Source: UBA4312 sp040266995 (lineage in GTDB: Bacteria > Bacillota_I > Bacilli_A > Erysipelotrichales > Erysipelotrichaceae). From it: 64,000 nucleotides of DNA. Position numbers and translations under genes: made by a program. Under the pieces are notes generated by a model. The model was not told where the DNA came from. It searched no databases and worked only from the letters and a program-made list of their open reading frames with translations. Below are positions 35,080 to 43,035 of this stretch, piece by piece (position 1 is the stretch's first letter; every line of letters begins with the position of its first letter). The stretch spans positions 62,001 through 126,000 of the forward strand of contig JAWRHV010000022.1 of assembly GCA_040266995.1 (NCBI GenBank), in the 5' to 3' direction.

Positions 35080-35894
35080 TCTCTTGTACAGAGTCTGTTG
35101 ATATGTAGCATCAGATACAGCTTCTCTTCATTATTCAGCTGTACATGAATATTTTTTTCAAGATAATCACTGACTTTATCAGCCGTTTCTTTCGTCTTCG
35201 GATACTCCTTGATCAGATTCTGGTAGATTCGGTCATTGTCCGATTTCATCATTTCCTGTTTTCTTCCTCGTTTTAGCAGGTAATAAATATGGGAAACAAA
35301 ACGAGAATAATTGAAATCTTCCTTATTTACTTTAATTTCATAATTATCCTCGATGATTCTCACGACTGCGTCAATCATTCTATCGTTCTGCATGTCTTCA
35401 TTATTTTTGTCTCTTTCCTGAGAATTAATGATATGCAGGGCAATATAAGCAGCCTCATCCGCAGGAAGATATACTCCTAGTTCTTTCAAAATCAGTTTAA
35501 TTCCGTATTTACCGACTTCCATTTCCTTTTCAAACAGATGTTGGATGTCATTAACGATTGGAAGTTTGATGTTGATGTTCTTTCTGTACCTTTCCAGAGT
35601 AAAATTAATATGGTCAGCAAGAGTGAATACAATGTTAGAACTTAAAGGCATGTTCAGCCTATCCCTTGCATAGTCGATGATCCGGTCTGATATGTTAATC
35701 ACTTTTTCCGGAATATCATTTAGCATGCTGATAAAAGCTGTATCAACGTTATAATACGTCTTCTGAATCTTTGCCAGTTCAATATCATAAGGGGCTTTCT
35801 TAAAGCCAATCCCCTTTCCGAAAGCAACAACTTCCATGCCTTTGGAATCCAGACATATCGCCACATTATTATTGATATTCTTGATTACCTTCAT
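35064..35894 (-). CDS. BglG/LicT-family transcription antiterminator
   Basis: A 276-residue RNA-binding regulator. Residues 1-57 form the CAT RNA-binding domain (MKVIKNINNNVAICLDSKG, VVAFGKGIGF), followed by two PRD domains (about 65-165 with ADHINFTLERY and AAYIALHIINS; about 170-275 with SRFVSHIYYLL and LHINRLC) whose histidines are phosphorylated by the PTS. ATG 35894 has AAGGAG 7 bases upstream; ATG 35900 is too close. It is first in the PTS operon and probably controls both itself and the downstream genes. Confidence 0.92.
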   Translation of the reverse strand: MKVIKNINNNVAICLDSKGMEVVAFGKGIGFKKAPYDIELAKIQKTYYNVDTAFISMLNDIPEKVINISDRIIDYARDRLNMPLSSNIVFTLADHINFTLERYRKNINIKLPIVNDIQHLFEKEMEVGKYGIKLILKELGVYLPADEAAYIALHIINSQERDKNNEDMQNDRMIDAVVRIIEDNYEIKVNKEDFNYSRFVSHIYYLLKRGRKQEMMKSDNDRIYQNLIKEYPKTKETADKVSDYLEKNIHVQLNNEEKLYLMLHINRLCTREGCYQ

Positions 35895-35947
35895 CTCCAT
35901 ACTCCTTATATAAGAGATACATTTTATCGTTTTTCAAAATAAAAAAT

Positions 35948-36007
35948 CTCCAAAGCATCCCGTACAAAAAACTATTACTAGGGGAAGCCTCCGGAGAGTA
36001 ACAAACC
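35948..36007 (-). promoter_or_regulatory. RAT-like antiterminator and terminator in the bglG leader
   Basis: On the minus strand GGTTTGTTACT at 36007 begins a RAT-like element ending GGAGGCTTCCCC, and CTCC...CCC pairs with GGG...GGAG at 35961-35948, followed by ATTTTTTATTTT. The start is identical to the SacY/SacT antiterminator start. It should make synthesis of the antiterminator depend on its own activity. Confidence 0.6.
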
Positions 36008-36075
36008 TATTTACAAGCTCAATATAGCATCTCCATACATGTATGTCAACAAGTTTTCTGAACAATTGTGTATGA

Positions 36076-36141
36076 TGTGATTGGAAAGTGATAATGTCCC
36101 AGTAGATGGAATTGGAAAATGTCCCGCCTTGTTTATATGCA
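36076..36141. mobile_element. Solo 66-bp end of an ISNCY-type element
   Basis: These 66 bases, beginning TGTGATTGGAAAGTGATAAT and ending TTTATATGCA, are identical to 51584-51649, the left end of the deleted ISNCY copy. Sequence diverges on both sides of the match. It contains two copies of AATGTCCC. This is a deletion remnant or a decayed insertion. Confidence 0.75.
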
Positions 36142-36323
36142 GCGGTTATGGAAAGTTCACTCATCCCTTCTGTACGACTGTAAAACCTATCATACTCGAA
36201 TCTCTCAAACAATACTGGCAGATGCTGTTTTTTTGCTTGCAGTATCAAATACTTCAATATACTGTTTTCTATCTGTGCATTACTGACTATTTCTTCAAGG
36301 AACATATAATCACCTATATACAA
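36142..36323 (-). pseudogene. Truncated hypothetical gene cut by the IS end
   Basis: The minus-strand frame reads MFLEEIVSNAQIENSILKYL, then QHLPVLFERFEYDRFYS, a plausible soluble protein start, and runs straight into the 66-bp IS end, where homology must stop. The ribosome-binding site is weak. Between 36324 and 36592 I see only short frames with protein-like composition (for example PLRIPFHGRESFLDLLSAKG on the minus strand near 36430-36510) that are too broken to call. Confidence 0.35.
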
Positions 36324-36592
36324 CGGAGTCTCTGCATATATAAACTCATCATTATTGGATTCCTGTATTCACCGCTTCTCACAGTTTTGCGAAACTGTGC
36401 ATTCAAGCAGTGATTCCACCAAAGGATCGATGAAATACGCCCCTTTAGCAGAAAGAAGATCAAGAAAAGACTCCCGCCCGTGAAAAGGTATTCTGAGCGG
36501 AAGGCATGATCATCTATATAGTTCTGTGCTCTTGCATTTATCCTCGTTGTCCTTACATATTCTGATTTATCTATATCCCTAAAAGCTGAAGT

Positions 36593-37207
36593 TTATCGTG
36601 ACGACCACTCAATCAGGTACCTATAATGTAGAGCATAGTGAATTCTAGCACCTGGTAATTCTTTCCTGATGATGCTACGAACATCATTCATTTGTGGAAA
36701 ACTGTAATCTGTTTTGATTCCCAGCTCCTCTGATGACTGTATATGATGGAAAGTCGATATAACTTTTGAAGGAATCACTCTCGCAGCTTCAATAATCCAA
36801 TCTGCCATTGTCGAGGGATTCGCAATCCCGACGATTAGCAGCTTACCTGAAGGTGACAGAAGAGATTTTGCCTTTTGAAGAGATTCTGTCATATCCATAT
36901 GATGGATCGATGCCACGAAAACAATGGCGTCAAACCGTATATTTGGATTGTAATCCACGAAGCAGCAACAGCTAAACTCCACATTACTTACAATATTTGC
37001 GAAACGTGTCTTTTCAATGCTACGCCTATCTGGATCAATACCGATAATCTTCTTTATCCCATCGTTAAGGTAAAGAACCAGAGAACCGTCCCCGCACCCC
37101 ACATCCAAAATGGAACGGCAGTTTGTCGTTTTCTTCTTTACCCAAGGGTAATACGCTGAATTGTGATTCCAGTACATATTCATCACCACAAACTTACTGT
37201 TTGTCAA
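36593..37207 (-). CDS. Class I SAM-dependent methyltransferase
   Basis: A methyltransferase of about 196-204 residues with motif I ILDVGCGDGSL, acidic loop IGIDPDRRS, and post-motif LLSPSGKLLIVGIA. The start is uncertain: a TTG at 37207 overlaps the Fic stop (GATTGA) and ATG codons at 37183 and 37177 lack a good site. The overlap couples it to the Fic gene. The SIHHMDMTES segment resembles small-molecule or ubiquinone-type methyltransferases. Substrate unknown. Confidence 0.82.
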   Translation of the reverse strand: MTNSKFVVMNMYWNHNSAYYPWVKKKTTNCRSILDVGCGDGSLVLYLNDGIKKIIGIDPDRRSIEKTRFANIVSNVEFSCCCFVDYNPNIRFDAIVFVASIHHMDMTESLQKAKSLLSPSGKLLIVGIANPSTMADWIIEAARVIPSKVISTFHHIQSSEELGIKTDYSFPQMNDVRSIIRKELPGARIHYALHYRYLIEWSSR

Positions 37208-38097
37208 TCCTTCAGTATTTTCAGATATGCATCCAGCCTTGCAATGATATACCCGGCAAATAGACTCTCCATAGCGGAAAGATCGTGCTGCATATGATAC
37301 TTGTCAAACGCATCATAATAGGCGACCCTGTCTGTGAACTTGATGTCGATCGGCGGATATCCTGCCTTCATCAGTTCCAAATTGACAAGCAGTCTACCTG
37401 TCCTGCCGTTGCCATCGATAAACGGGTGAATACCTTCAAACTCAATATGAAAACGAGCGAGCTTTGTTACGATATGTTCCTCGCTAGCAGTATAATCAAG
37501 GAGAAGTTGTTCCATCTTCGGCGCAATCATGTATGGTTGCACAGGCTCATGATGAGCTCCCATAATGCGGACGGGAACACGTCTGTATACACCTCGGTCG
37601 TCTTTCTTATCAGCAAGAACCAAATAGTGGATCTGTTTGATAATGCTTTCCGTAAGGGGCGCTTTTTCTTTTACAAGCTCCCGGACATAATCGAAGGCTT
37701 CCTTATGACCGACAGCCTCCATATGATCCTTCAACGGCTTACGATCTATTGTAAGTCCTCGAAGGACAAGGTCCGTTTCCCGAAGCGTCAACGTATTGCC
37801 CTCTATCGCGTTGGAGTTATAGGTGTATTCGACCGTGAACTCCTCGTTGAAACGCTCCAGTTCCCCTTCTGTCAGGGGTCTTCTGCTGTCCAACTCCTGT
37901 TTTTTGCGGTCGATTTGAGCGAGAATACTCTCTTTTGATTTGAACCTTCCATCGGCAGGCTTTTCGGCGTCAATCGGAATCTTCCAGCCACGCCCTTCCT
38001 GATACGCTCCGGGGATTCTTCCTTCAGCACACAACACTCTGATTCTTCTGTCGGAAAGGCCCCATTTAGAGGATGCTTCTTTTACGGTCATATACAC
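37204..38097 (-). CDS. Fic-domain protein with N-terminal HTH
   Basis: A 297-residue protein. Residues 1-42 form a MerR/excisionase-like HTH (MTVKEASSKWGLSDRRIRVL). Residues 94-101 carry the inhibitory motif SNAIEGN, placing it among class II Fic proteins that are self-inhibited through Glu99. The catalytic loop HPFIDGNGRTGR (224-235) is complete, so AMP transfer to a protein target is expected. GTG 38097 has GGAGG 9 bases upstream. Three direct repeats lie in the promoter, possibly bound by its own HTH. Confidence 0.9.
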   Translation of the reverse strand: MYMTVKEASSKWGLSDRRIRVLCAEGRIPGAYQEGRGWKIPIDAEKPADGRFKSKESILAQIDRKKQELDSRRPLTEGELERFNEEFTVEYTYNSNAIEGNTLTLRETDLVLRGLTIDRKPLKDHMEAVGHKEAFDYVRELVKEKAPLTESIIKQIHYLVLADKKDDRGVYRRVPVRIMGAHHEPVQPYMIAPKMEQLLLDYTASEEHIVTKLARFHIEFEGIHPFIDGNGRTGRLLVNLELMKAGYPPIDIKFTDRVAYYDAFDKYHMQHDLSAMESLFAGYIIARLDAYLKILKD

Positions 38098-38130
38098 AAG
38101 CCTTCACCTCCTATCTGCTATTTTACAGCT

Positions 38131-38187
38131 TTATCGGAACAATAACAATATTATCGGAATAATACATCGAGCATTAACGGAATAATG
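38131..38187. repeat. Three direct repeats in the Fic promoter
   Basis: TTATCGGAACAATA (38131-38144), TTATCGGAATAATA (38151-38164) and TTAACGGAATAATG (38174-38187) repeat at 20 and 23 bases, about two helical turns. On the minus strand a TTGTTA/TAAAAT promoter with 17-base spacing overlaps the first copy. They look like operators for autoregulation. Confidence 0.65.
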
Positions 38188-38265
38188 TTATCTTTCGTCA
38201 AAACTATGCGGAAACAATCCCGGGTTACTTCAGGTCCAGGATCCCCATCGATATCGAGGCATAAT

Positions 38266-38302
38266 AAAAGCTCCCCATCACCGTGATTGGTAGTGTAGGA
38301 GC
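38266..38302 (-). terminator. Terminator of the ureohydrolase gene
   Basis: GCTCC (38270-38274) and GGAGC (38298-38302) form the base of a stem-loop 25 bases after the stop codon, and TTTTATT follows on the minus strand. Confidence 0.5.
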
Positions 38303-38327
38303 CTTTCTGTATCACTCAAAATTAAAT

Positions 38328-39140
38328 CTAAAAAACCAAACCAAATCGGATCAATTTTTCAATAAGTGTATTTCTTACCCCGGAAGGGGCATATTCATAG
38401 ATGCCCAATCCTGCCAATTTATCAGCGCTTTTATCGAGGATACTGTATACTTCATGGCAATACAGTCCGCCATCAACCGGAAGTGGTGTATTCGGAAATT
38501 CCGCAGGATCAATGACGTCCAAATCAAGATGAATGTAAATATGATCCGAATGTACTCCTTCAACTATTCTGCGTATCAGATTACCGTCTGACCGAATATC
38601 CTGAACCGCATATGCTGCCATTCCCGTCTTTTTTATAAATGTCTTTTCTGCGTCGTCAAAGTCTCTTCCGCCTATGTGTATGATCTGAGACGCAGACAAA
38701 GGGTATCGATTCTCCAGAAGCCCGAAACATTGATTATCCATAACAGATCGTAAAGGCATACCATAAAAGAGGGAAGAAGTTGATTCATTCGGCGTATTCA
38801 GGTCACCATGAGCATCAAGCCATATAACAGTAAGGTTTCCCTGATATTTCTCACTGAAGTATACAATGCCGGGAACATCGGCATCACAGCCGCCTCCCAA
38901 AGTAAATATTTTGTTCGGGACATCTTCATGCATACGGCCATAAGCCGAACTCATCTGCTTGCAAAGAATATCAAATCCTCTGATTCCATTCTTCTTAACA
39001 ACCATTTCGGATTCGTCTGTTGAAACAGGCAGAGTCACATAATCCTGCCCTGTAAGATACTTTTTTATTTCTTCAGCCCCATAATAGGTGGACAAATCGG
39101 CTCCGCCTTGCCATTGCGGATTAATATATATTTTCTTCAC
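38328..39140 (-). CDS. Arginase/agmatinase-family ureohydrolase
   Basis: A 270-residue enzyme of the ureohydrolase fold. Metal-binding segments are FTLGGGCDADVPG, VIWLDAHGDLN and HLDLDVIDP. The first motif has Cys where classical arginases have the His ligand of GGDHS, so this is an atypical branch and may act on a formamidino or other guanidino compound. The start is GTG 39140 with GGAGGAG just upstream; a longer frame lacks a signal. It stands alone. Confidence 0.82.
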   Translation of the reverse strand: MKKIYINPQWQGGADLSTYYGAEEIKKYLTGQDYVTLPVSTDESEMVVKKNGIRGFDILCKQMSSAYGRMHEDVPNKIFTLGGGCDADVPGIVYFSEKYQGNLTVIWLDAHGDLNTPNESTSSLFYGMPLRSVMDNQCFGLLENRYPLSASQIIHIGGRDFDDAEKTFIKKTGMAAYAVQDIRSDGNLIRRIVEGVHSDHIYIHLDLDVIDPAEFPNTPLPVDGGLYCHEVYSILDKSADKLAGLGIYEYAPSGVRNTLIEKLIRFGLVF

Positions 39141-39460
39141 GCGGCTCCTCCAAAACATCTGAGTTATCACAAAAACATCTAAATCACTAACTCAACCCTC
39201 CGCACATTTCTTTCGATATGTTCCTGTGGAGCGTTTTTTACGAACATTTTCAATCTCTGCCTCTGCTGGCCTATTACCCGAAAAGCCCGTAAATACGGCA
39301 CTCAGGCCTGAATGCGTGACATCAATACTACAGTCTCCACATGGCAAGAGTGGACATTATGAATGTCAAAATCGCCCTGTCCGTCATTGGGAAGTTGTCA
39401 GGGTGACCTCATCAGTAATAGGAAAATTATCCACTGACAAACGAGAATATGTATCGCTTT
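39141..39460. other. Intergenic region with a gene fragment
   Basis: Apart from the promoter of the ureohydrolase gene, this stretch holds only the RumA-like fragment at 39302-39373 and an unassigned remainder. Confidence 0.4.
39302..39373 (-). pseudogene. Fragment like the C-terminus of a 23S rRNA (uracil-5-)-methyltransferase
   Basis: The minus strand encodes DFDIHNVHSCHVETVVLMSR followed shortly by a stop. HVETVVLMSR is the C-terminal signature of RumA/RlmD-type methyltransferases. Similar fragments occur at 41244-41285 and 45484-45620. Confidence 0.5.
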
Positions 39461-40384
39461 TTATTCAGATTGATATTTCTTTGATTTGCGATTAAACCAT
39501 CCAGCCAGTATGGCCCCGGAAATATTATGCCATACAGAAAAAATCGCTCTCGGGACTGTTGCCATAGTTAAGTTAGGAAAAGAAGATCTGGCAAGTGTTG
39601 TTGCAAGCCCTGAATTCTGCATTCCTATCTCTATGGCAACTGCCTCTTTTCTAGGCATTCCATCTTAAACAGGATAGCAATCAGATATCCAAGCAAATTA
39701 TGAAGAACCACAACGACAAAGATGATCAGTCCCGTAGACATTATTTTTTCGTTATTATGTGATACGACCGATGCAACAATCAGACAGGCCATCACGGATA
39801 CCACAGGAAGGGAATCCCTGATCCCCTGGGTGTGCTTTCCAAACAGTTTGTTGATCAACAAGCCTAGTCCGATGGGAATAATCACAACCTATATTATGGA
39901 TAAGAACATTGCTACGACATCCACACTTACAGACGTTCTCAGATAAAGGTATGTCAGCAAGGGAGTAAGAAACGGCACCAGCAATGTATTTATACTGGTC
40001 ATTCCAATAGAAAGTGCTGTATCGCCTTTTGATAGAATGTTATGACATTACTTGATATTCCACTGGGACACGTTCCAACAAGAACTACTCCCACCAGTAA
40101 TTCATTGTTCAGGCCGAATGCTTTCCACGCACAAAAGCAAGCAAAGGTATCACAACAAACTGTGCTGCACATCCTGTTATGACATCTCTGGATCTTTTGA
40201 ATACTATTGCAAAATCAGCCAGCTTCGTCGTCAGTCCCATTCCGAACATAACGATTGTCAGAAGGCAGTTGATCCATGTTAACTGGATCCAAAGGCTGGT
40301 TGCCGGCACAAAAAATGCAACTGCTGCAATGCTTAGGACAATCCATGCCATATTCCTGCCAACAAAATCACTTGCTTTCTTCAT
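39461..40384 (-). pseudogene. Bile acid:sodium symporter family gene, multiply broken
   Basis: Three pieces in different frames rebuild a BASS transporter. They are MKKASDFVGRNMAWIVLSIA to AQFVVIPLLAF (from 40384), then GLNNELLVGVVLVGTCPSGI, then IIPIGLGLLINKLFG, and finally AIEIGMQNSGLATTLARSSF to the end. I see frameshifts near 40118, 40043 and 39650 and an in-frame TAG near 39892. No functional product is possible. Confidence 0.82.
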
Positions 40385-40445
40385 TTTATCCGCACAATAC
40401 TTTTCTCGAAATATAACATTTCCTACCTCCTTAAATTAGAATTTG

Positions 40446-40895
40446 CTAAAGAATGAAATTTACTATTTCATATATCAAATGGCATATTGAAAATACTGAG
40501 ATTGGAGTAATTGCTATCAAATTCTTTCTATCAAGAGCAAAAAAGAAAAACGCCAAACATGGAGAAATAGTCAATCCCAATATAATAAACTCATTAGTAA
40601 TCCCTCTATAATATAAAACCCAACTCGCAAAATATAGTAAGCAACTGATTATTATGGATATTATTAATGCTGAATTCTTTGTCTTATTTCGTTCTTTGTT
40701 TATTAATATACATAATAGAATAATCATCAAGACCTGACATACGGAAGCTACTGTATCAAGTACCTTTGTGATCGAATCCACTCTCAGTACATCATTCGGT
40801 GCAGGAACTGCAAACCATATGAAATTAGGTATCATTATAATCAGGAATAGCACTGCTCCCCAAATATCAAATCCCAGCTTATATTTTTTGAACAT
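40446..40895 (-). CDS. Hypothetical membrane protein (149 aa)
   Basis: Four or five predicted helices starting at about residue 11 (WGAVLFLIIMIPNFIWFAV). The start MFKKYKLGFDIWG is typical of small clostridial membrane proteins of unknown role. It follows the TfoX gene by 20 bases on the same strand and may be co-transcribed. Confidence 0.6.
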   Translation of the reverse strand: MFKKYKLGFDIWGAVLFLIIMIPNFIWFAVPAPNDVLRVDSITKVLDTVASVCQVLMIILLCILINKERNKTKNSALIISIIISCLLYFASWVLYYRGITNEFIILGLTISPCLAFFFFALDRKNLIAITPISVFSICHLIYEIVNFIL

Positions 40896-40915
40896 CCCTA
40901 CAACCTCCGAGTTGT

Positions 40916-41233
40916 TTACTTCTTTTTCTTCTTCGGAGCAGGAAGCTCATAATACATCGCTTCCAGCAGTTCTTGCAGGAACTCCCTGTTCTCCACATCG
41001 TCCACGAGGAGCATTTCTTTCGCACCTTCATACGGCATTTCCAGATCCGCATCCGGCATCATGGCCACAGCTGACTTCACAGGCTTCATCAGAAAGCGGT
41101 CATCGTATATGCCGCCGACTACCTTGCCGCGATAGTATAAGATGTATTCTCCCATCATGGCGCGATAGGATATATCGTCCATCCCTGACAATTGATCCAA
41201 TATGTAATCAAGATACTCTTTACTTGAAGCCAT
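40916..41233 (-). CDS. TfoX/Sxy N-terminal domain protein
   Basis: A 105-residue single-domain protein: YLDYILDQLSGMDDISYRAM, MGEYILYYRGKVVGGIYDD and PYEGAKEMLLVDDVEN are the TfoX_N signature. It is a paralogue of the protein at 42700-43026. In Gammaproteobacteria TfoX promotes competence gene expression, but stand-alone N-terminal domains in Firmicutes have no known role. The C-terminus is a lysine run. Confidence 0.85.
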   Translation of the reverse strand: MASSKEYLDYILDQLSGMDDISYRAMMGEYILYYRGKVVGGIYDDRFLMKPVKSAVAMMPDADLEMPYEGAKEMLLVDDVENREFLQELLEAMYYELPAPKKKKK

Positions 41234-41243
41234 AACTATACCT

Positions 41244-41285
41244 CGTTTTTGACATCAATACTACCGTCTCGACGTCGTTCTGCGT
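41244..41285 (-). pseudogene. Very short RumA-like C-terminal fragment
   Basis: The minus strand encodes DVETVVLMSK. The bases GTAGTATTGATGTCA match the fragment at 39302-39373 exactly. No longer frame survives. Confidence 0.35.
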
Positions 41286-41301
41286 GCGCAACAAGAATTG
41301 A

Positions 41302-42552
41302 TTACTCTGCAGAGTACTTTGTTCCTCTTCCAGTTCCATGCACTCGGATATATCCCATCTTAGCCAGTTTATTCAGAATAGCTACCGTTTTTGATTTTCC
41401 AAATCCGGTTTTCTCTGTAATCACAGAACTTGGAAACAGTTTACCTTTTAGAAGAATATACACGGAATCTTCGTCAGGTTTCAAATCATGATCCATCTGC
41501 ATCACAGGAAGGATAATTCTGATCGTGTTCTCTGTCGTCTCAAAAACAGGTTTTATTTTACTGCCGGCGTATGACTCATTAATTCTTCGAATACCGGTTC
41601 CGAATCTTTCTATTAATTGCAGACGAAAGAACACACTCGCTACAATCCTGTTTCTGAGGATCGATATCCCTCCTTTTAGAAAATCCGCATCACTCACGCC
41701 CTGCGGCAAAGAATCCGGCGATGTAATCTCAATTTTATCTGGAAACATCGCCACATTAATATGGGCATCAACATCCCATGTTCTGTGCACCAATGCATTT
41801 GCTATTGCTTCCCGAAAGGCTTCTTCCGGTATAAGAAATATTTTTTCCCTTATGCTTCCCCTAACCTGCTCATACTGATAATACTTTCGATACATCTCCA
41901 GAGCCTGTTCATATTGCAGGAGAAGCGATCTGTGTTCCAGTGTCTCGCGGTCAAGTATGATACTGATATTGTCACCAAATCTTACAATATCCGTCCCACA
42001 AAATCTATTGGTATCAGAAAGCAGTTCGGCAGCTTTGTTATACCCGATGTTGTCACTATATAGTTCCAGAGTTTTCAATGTATCCAGTGAAAACGATTCA
42101 ATATGTATAATCTCCGTCAGCTTTTCTTTCAGTACCTGGAATTCCAACTGTTGGTCAGAGGCAGGGAGTTCTTCAAAAGACATGTTCTGTCCTTCCAGAA
42201 CCAGTCTTGATAATTCCAGACGATCAACTGGTATTGTAGCAGAATCGTTTCGTCTGTAGGCTTTCGCTTTATATAAATATGGTTTATGAATACCCTCCAT
42301 AACCCTCAGGGTGATCACAGAAGTCTTGCCATTAATGCTGAGGGTATACTCCGGAACCGGGTCAACAGAGTCATTGATACGGTTTTCAATATCCAGACAT
42401 GTTTTTTCAGGATCATCGATTCCTATTATCTGACCATCATCTGCGATACCGAATACAATTTCCCCCGATCCATAGTTCGCATATGCACTGACTGTTTTCA
42501 GAAAAGTATTTGTGACAGACTCTTTATACTCCAGGTATTTTGACTCTCTCAT
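41302..42552 (-). CDS. AlbA_2 (Schlafen-like) and ATP-binding domain protein
   Basis: A 416-residue protein. Residues 1-120 form an AlbA_2 domain (YLEYKESVTNTFLKTVSAYA, GEIVFGIADDGQIIGIDD). The middle has a HATPase_c_4-like domain (FREAIANALVHRTWDVDAHI, IEITSPDSLPQGV, IERFGTGIRRI). The C-terminus is a winged helix (FGKSKTVAILNKLAKMGYIR). This architecture is common in putative transcriptional regulators and some defence-associated proteins. It lies between two TfoX paralogues. Target unknown. Confidence 0.85.
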   Translation of the reverse strand: MRESKYLEYKESVTNTFLKTVSAYANYGSGEIVFGIADDGQIIGIDDPEKTCLDIENRINDSVDPVPEYTLSINGKTSVITLRVMEGIHKPYLYKAKAYRRNDSATIPVDRLELSRLVLEGQNMSFEELPASDQQLEFQVLKEKLTEIIHIESFSLDTLKTLELYSDNIGYNKAAELLSDTNRFCGTDIVRFGDNISIILDRETLEHRSLLLQYEQALEMYRKYYQYEQVRGSIREKIFLIPEEAFREAIANALVHRTWDVDAHINVAMFPDKIEITSPDSLPQGVSDADFLKGGISILRNRIVASVFFRLQLIERFGTGIRRINESYAGSKIKPVFETTENTIRIILPVMQMDHDLKPDEDSVYILLKGKLFPSSVITEKTGFGKSKTVAILNKLAKMGYIRVHGTGRGTKYSAE

Positions 42553-42595
42553 TGTCGTGCCTCCGTTAATAATATAAAGACATTATAAACGAATG

Positions 42596-42631
42596 CAGAC
42601 GCAAAAAATCGAACGTATTTTTTTGCGTCTG
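42596..42631. terminator. Bidirectional terminator
   Basis: CAGACGCAAAAAA and TTTTTTGCGTCTG are perfect complements around a short loop, between the TfoX gene at 42700 and the AlbA_2 gene. The plus-strand sequence that follows resembles the terminator near 26.1 kb. Confidence 0.75.
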
Positions 42632-42699
42632 ATTTTGCGTCCATTTTCAAGCTATCTTGAAATGAACACTGTCCCTTTTGGAATCCTCAGCCACGAAAT

Positions 42700-43026
42700 C
42701 TATGGTTTCTTTGGATTCTTCCTTTTCTTCTCCGGCAGTTCTTCCCACATGCTCCTGATAAGCACACATAAAAACTCTTGATTATCAATATCATCAACCA
42801 GAAGCATCTCCTTCGCCCCTTCATAAGGCAATTCCAGCTCTGCATCCGGCATCAGCTTCACCGCCGCCGGAACCTGCTTTACCAGAAGCCTATCATCATA
42901 TATTCCTCCAAACACCTTTCCGCGATAATATAGAATGTATTCGCCCATCATCGCCCGGCTGCTGACTTCATCCAATTCTGATAATTGCTCCAGAACAAAA
43001 TCCAGATACTCTTTTGTTGATGCCAT
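42700..43026 (-). CDS. TfoX/Sxy N-terminal domain protein (paralogue)
   Basis: A 108-residue protein nearly colinear with the one at 40916-41233 (MASTKEYLDFVLEQLSELDE, MGEYILYYRGKVFGGIYDD), with a basic, proline-rich tail. It follows the GNAT-YoaP gene by 9 bases and is the last gene of the WYL-GyrI-YoaP-TfoX group, which looks like one operon. Confidence 0.85.
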   Translation of the reverse strand: MASTKEYLDFVLEQLSELDEVSSRAMMGEYILYYRGKVFGGIYDDRLLVKQVPAAVKLMPDAELELPYEGAKEMLLVDDIDNQEFLCVLIRSMWEELPEKKRKNPKKP

Positions 43027-43035
43027 CTGAGCCTC

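Noticed and set aside
39722..40282. Plus-strand open frames across the broken symporter gene.
   Set aside because: They are antisense shadows of the BASS pseudogene, whose protein pattern is clear on the minus strand.
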